A DNA stretch of 17,270 bases, taken from positions 1 to 17,270 of the forward strand of contig CAIYPH010000385.1 in assembly GCA_903928045.1 (NCBI GenBank), read 5' to 3'. The notes beneath the pieces were generated by a model. It made no database searches and had not been told where the DNA came from. It was given only the letters and a program-made list of their open reading frames with translations. Origin of the DNA: an uncultured Rhodospirillales bacterium (GTDB lineage: Bacteria > Pseudomonadota > Alphaproteobacteria > Acetobacterales > Acetobacteraceae). Of this stretch, positions 14,811 through 17,270 are shown piece by piece; position 1 is the stretch's first letter; each line of letters opens with the position of its first letter. The position numbers and the translations under genes are program-made.

Positions 14811-15506
14811 ATGCGATCGACCTTGGTGGCCCTGATGCTGGCGGCTCTCCCGACGTTCGTTGCCGCCGAGCCGGCGCGCCCGGTGGTGGTAGAACTGTTC
14901 ACCTCGCAGGGCTGTTCCTCCTGCCCGCCGGCGGATCGCATACTCGCCGACCTGGCGCGCAGCCGGGCCGACGTGCTGCCGCTGGCCTTCCACGTTACCT
15001 ACTGGAACCGGTTGGGCTGGCCGGACCCGTTCTCCCTTGAGGCGGCGACCGCGCGGCAGCGGCAGTACAGTGGGATTTCTGGAGTTGGCAGCATCTACAC
15101 CCCGCAGGCGGTGGTGGACGGCACGCAGGATGTGGTGGGATCGGACGCGCCGGCACTGCGCAGGGCGATTGCAAGAGCGGCAGCGTCGGCAGTTGCAGTG
15201 CCGGTGACGGCGCGTCGCACGGCGGCGGGCATTTCTGTGACGGTGGGGGCAGGGAAGGGGAGCGGGCGGGTTCTGCTGGTCGGCTATGACCGCGAGCACC
15301 GCACGCAGGTGCCTCGCGGCGAGAATGCCGGGGCCACGCTGGTGGAGGCCAATATCGTGCGCAGCCTCGTCGCAGCGGGGGCCTGGCAGGGTGAAGCGGC
15401 GGAATTGCGGCTCGTAGTGCCCGAGGGGGAGGCACATGCCGTGCTGGTCCAGGCGCCCGATGGCAGCATTCTTGGCGCCGCGCGGGTGACGGCGCCTTCG
15501 AGCTAG
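14811..15506 (+). CDS. DUF1223 thioredoxin-like exported protein
   Basis: A 231-residue protein matching the DUF1223 family by VVELFTSQGCSSCPPAD followed by FHVTYWNRLGWPDPF, GIYTPQ-like SIYTPQAVVDG and a GSDA segment. The CSSC pair (C35, C38) sits in a thioredoxin-like context, so a redox role in the periplasm is plausible, but the family has no established function that I know of. The N terminus (about residues 1-19) is a short signal-like hydrophobic stretch ending in VAAE. The open frame could start at a TTG 12 bases earlier, but the ATG at 14811 has GGAGG five bases upstream and gives the better signal peptide. It is divergent from the orphan binding protein, with 120 bases between, and convergent with the next gene. 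Confidence 0.88.
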   Translation: MRSTLVALMLAALPTFVAAEPARPVVVELFTSQGCSSCPPADRILADLARSRADVLPLAFHVTYWNRLGWPDPFSLEAATARQRQYSGISGVGSIYTPQAVVDGTQDVVGSDAPALRRAIARAAASAVAVPVTARRTAAGISVTVGAGKGSGRVLLVGYDREHRTQVPRGENAGATLVEANIVRSLVAAGAWQGEAAELRLVVPEGEAHAVLVQAPDGSILGAARVTAPSS

Positions 15507-17270
15507 GCTTCGTAGTCCGCCACGTACTCCCGCACCAGCACGCAGAGGCAGCCGAGGAAGGCCAGCCCGGTCGCAGTGCTTTTGCGGAACTTGTAGGGGG
15601 TGAGGCGGAAGTAGTGGATGATCTCGTGCAGGCGAATCTCCCGCACCCCCTCCGCGCCGAAGCGCGCCGTCAGCCAGTCCACCATCTGCCGATACAGCAG
15701 GTCATACTGCGCAGTGCGCAGGATCGGCACGGTGAGTTCGCCGGCGGCGAAGGCGCAGGTGGCGTCGCGGTTGAGCGATTCGTAGCCGAGATGCAGGGAT
15801 TGCATCAGCTTGGCGTAGTCGAGCAGCGGCGATTCAAACACGTTGCCGATATTGGGGTCGATCAGGAACCACCCACCGGGCCGCGCGGGATCGGCCAAGA
15901 TGTTCTCGATGGTGAGATCGCCATGAATATCAGCGGTGCCGCGCAGCGCGAGTCGTGGCGGCAGGAAGCCTGGCGCGGCGAAGCGGTCGAGCAGGGTGAG
16001 ATCGAAATCGGCGCCGTTCACCGAGACGTCGGAGTGCTCGAAAAAGGGCGGATAAGCAGCGCGGATCGCCGTGAGATTGGCGGCGATTTTTTCCGCCGCA
16101 TAGCGCGCGACAATGGCGTCATCGGCGTCCGGCCCGGCGCTGGCGGCGTGCTGGGCGGCGATATGGGCCAGCACGTCCTGCAAAATGCCCCAGCCGCGCG
16201 CGGTATCGTAGGTGTGGATGACATCGAAAAGGTCACGCGAGGTCGGCGAGAATTCCATGTCGTAGAGGAAGCGTCGCCCGGCTCGGGAGCGGGTGGCGAG
16301 GCGCACCACCGGCAGATCGGCGGCGTGGCGTGCGAGCCAATCATGCTGCGCCTCCAGCTTATCGGCCGCGGCGCCGCGCGCGTATTTGCGGATTTGCAGT
16401 GCGCCGCCGACACGCACCATCGCCGTCAACGCGTCCGACCCGCCGCGGAACATGCGCTGCACCACCGCGTCATCGATGGCGTGCATCTCGAAGTCCGCGA
16501 CCAGATCGCCGGTGCCGCTGAAGCGGCGCACCAGGAACCCGTCATACTGCTCGGTCTCCAGGAAACGGCTGCGGGCGCGGGCGGAGCGGTGGGCGTAGAG
16601 CAGCGGGCTCGACAGCAGCGAGATATCGCCGCGCAGGCTGAGCCCGGTGCGCCGGGCTGCCAGCGCGTAGCCGAGGATCAGCGCGAAGGGCACGAAGCTG
16701 TAGAGCAGCAGCGGAATGGCCTCGCCGGTGCCAGCGCGCAACGTGGTGAGCAGCGCGGGCGCCAGCGGGGTGCCGTGGATGATGTCGAACAACCGCTCAA
16801 ACCCGATGCCGCTGGCGAGGGAGAGCAGCCGGTAGGACATGAGGTAGAGCCCCCACATCGCAATGCTCTGGCCGAGGATGCGTGCCCAGTTGGCCCCGCT
16901 TTCCAGCAGCACTTCGCGGATCGACCAGGCGGTATCCAGCACCACCACGCGAATGCGGGCGTTGAACGGCAGGGCGACGAACCAGACGAGGCGGCGCAGC
17001 CGGGGCGAGGCATCCAGCAGCACGGCGGCGGCGAGCACGCCGAGTGCGACGGCGGCCATCGCGAGCGCCCAAATGAGCGCGGCGCCGCCGCTCAGCACGC
17101 CGGCGGCGGAGAGCCCGGCGAGAATCACCGCCACCGCCACTACGTCGAACGCGCGCTCCACCACGATGCTCGCCAGCACATAGGCGGGGTCGGCCCGGGT
17201 ACGGGCGGCGTAGTGCAGCACGCGAGCGATCTCGCCGAGGCGTAGCGGCAGGAAAGTGTTGAGCACGTAG
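15503..17270 (-). CDS. Flippase-like membrane domain fused to APH-type kinase-like domain (partial)
   Basis: The gene runs off the right edge; at least 587 residues are visible and the true start lies outside (the codon at 17266 is an internal GTG). The first part resembles the lysylphosphatidylglycerol-synthase-type TM/flippase-like family: LNTFLPLRLGEIARVLHYAA, then SIVVERAFDVV, with hydrophobic helices near 42-58, 63-84, 130-150 and 185-205 (visible numbering). After about residue 210 it is soluble. A segment with QIRKYARG and FLYDMEF resembles a kinase N-lobe, and IHGDLTIENIL (H448-L457) with LIDPNIGNVF (D470) form the Brenner motif and metal-binding Asp of aminoglycoside-phosphotransferase-like kinases. 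Its likely role is phosphorylation or export of a lipid-linked or glycan intermediate at the inner membrane, but that is inference. Its stop overlaps the DUF1223 stop in CTAG. Confidence 0.8.
   Translation of the reverse strand, partial: YVLNTFLPLRLGEIARVLHYAARTRADPAYVLASIVVERAFDVVAVAVILAGLSAAGVLSGGAALIWALAMAAVALGVLAAAVLLDASPRLRRLVWFVALPFNARIRVVVLDTAWSIREVLLESGANWARILGQSIAMWGLYLMSYRLLSLASGIGFERLFDIIHGTPLAPALLTTLRAGTGEAIPLLLYSFVPFALILGYALAARRTGLSLRGDISLLSSPLLYAHRSARARSRFLETEQYDGFLVRRFSGTGDLVADFEMHAIDDAVVQRMFRGGSDALTAMVRVGGALQIRKYARGAAADKLEAQHDWLARHAADLPVVRLATRSRAGRRFLYDMEFSPTSRDLFDVIHTYDTARGWGILQDVLAHIAAQHAASAGPDADDAIVARYAAEKIAANLTAIRAAYPPFFEHSDVSVNGADFDLTLLDRFAAPGFLPPRLALRGTADIHGDLTIENILADPARPGGWFLIDPNIGNVFESPLLDYAKLMQSLHLGYESLNRDATCAFAAGELTVPILRTAQYDLLYRQMVDWLTARFGAEGVREIRLHEIIHYFRLTPYKFRKSTATGLAFLGCLCVLVREYVADYEA

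Noticed and set aside
15614..17245. 543-codon plus-strand open frame at the right end
   Set aside because: Low-complexity Gly/Glu/Gln/Arg/His composition and fully antisense to the flippase-kinase gene, which has recognisable motifs.
1..17270. CRISPR array, tRNA or rRNA genes
   Set aside because: No regularly spaced direct repeats, and no tRNA-like cloverleaf or rRNA sequence was recognised by eye.

Overview
The window is GC-rich DNA from a Gram-negative bacterium, most likely an alphaproteobacterium near the Acetobacteraceae or Rhodospirillales. That placement is an inference from gene style: a VPEP-type PEP-CTERM protein, a DUF1223 thioredoxin-like protein, HyuA/HyuB and Dpp-type ABC genes, and decayed IS256 and type I restriction remnants. 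No rRNA, tRNA or CRISPR array was seen.

Region 1 (1-417) is decayed accessory DNA. It holds a strong hairpin at the left edge and a minus-strand relic of the helicase core of a type I restriction subunit HsdR, with its DEAH box still readable but broken by an in-frame stop and a one-base deletion. Region 2 (418-9558) is one seven-gene minus-strand unit read from right to left: hyuA, hyuB, a family 5 solute-binding protein, two Dpp-type permeases and two Dpp/Opp-type ATPases. Four neighbouring pairs overlap or lie within 10 nt. The layout suggests import of a small amide-, lactam-, hydantoin- or peptide-like compound, followed by ATP-dependent opening or carboxylation by the HyuA/HyuB enzyme. 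The substrate cannot be read from the sequence.

Region 3 (9559-10626) is a scar: an upstream leader for the hyu operon, then a frameshifted 3' part of an IS256-family transposase on the minus strand, butted against the last ~50 codons of an outer-membrane beta-barrel gene on the plus strand, whose terminator-like hairpin survives. Region 4 (10627-13036, plus strand) has a secreted PEP-CTERM protein with a Cys/Gln pair resembling a thioester domain, then an AMP-forming acyl-CoA synthetase whose ribosome binding site lies inside a perfect hairpin.

Region 5 (13037-17270) begins with a short hairpin-rich gap between convergent genes. It continues with an orphan family 5 solute-binding protein (minus), a divergent DUF1223 protein (plus), and a partial minus-strand gene that joins a flippase-like membrane domain to an APH-type kinase-like domain and runs off the right edge. 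These genes show no obvious shared pathway with the hyu/dpp operon.
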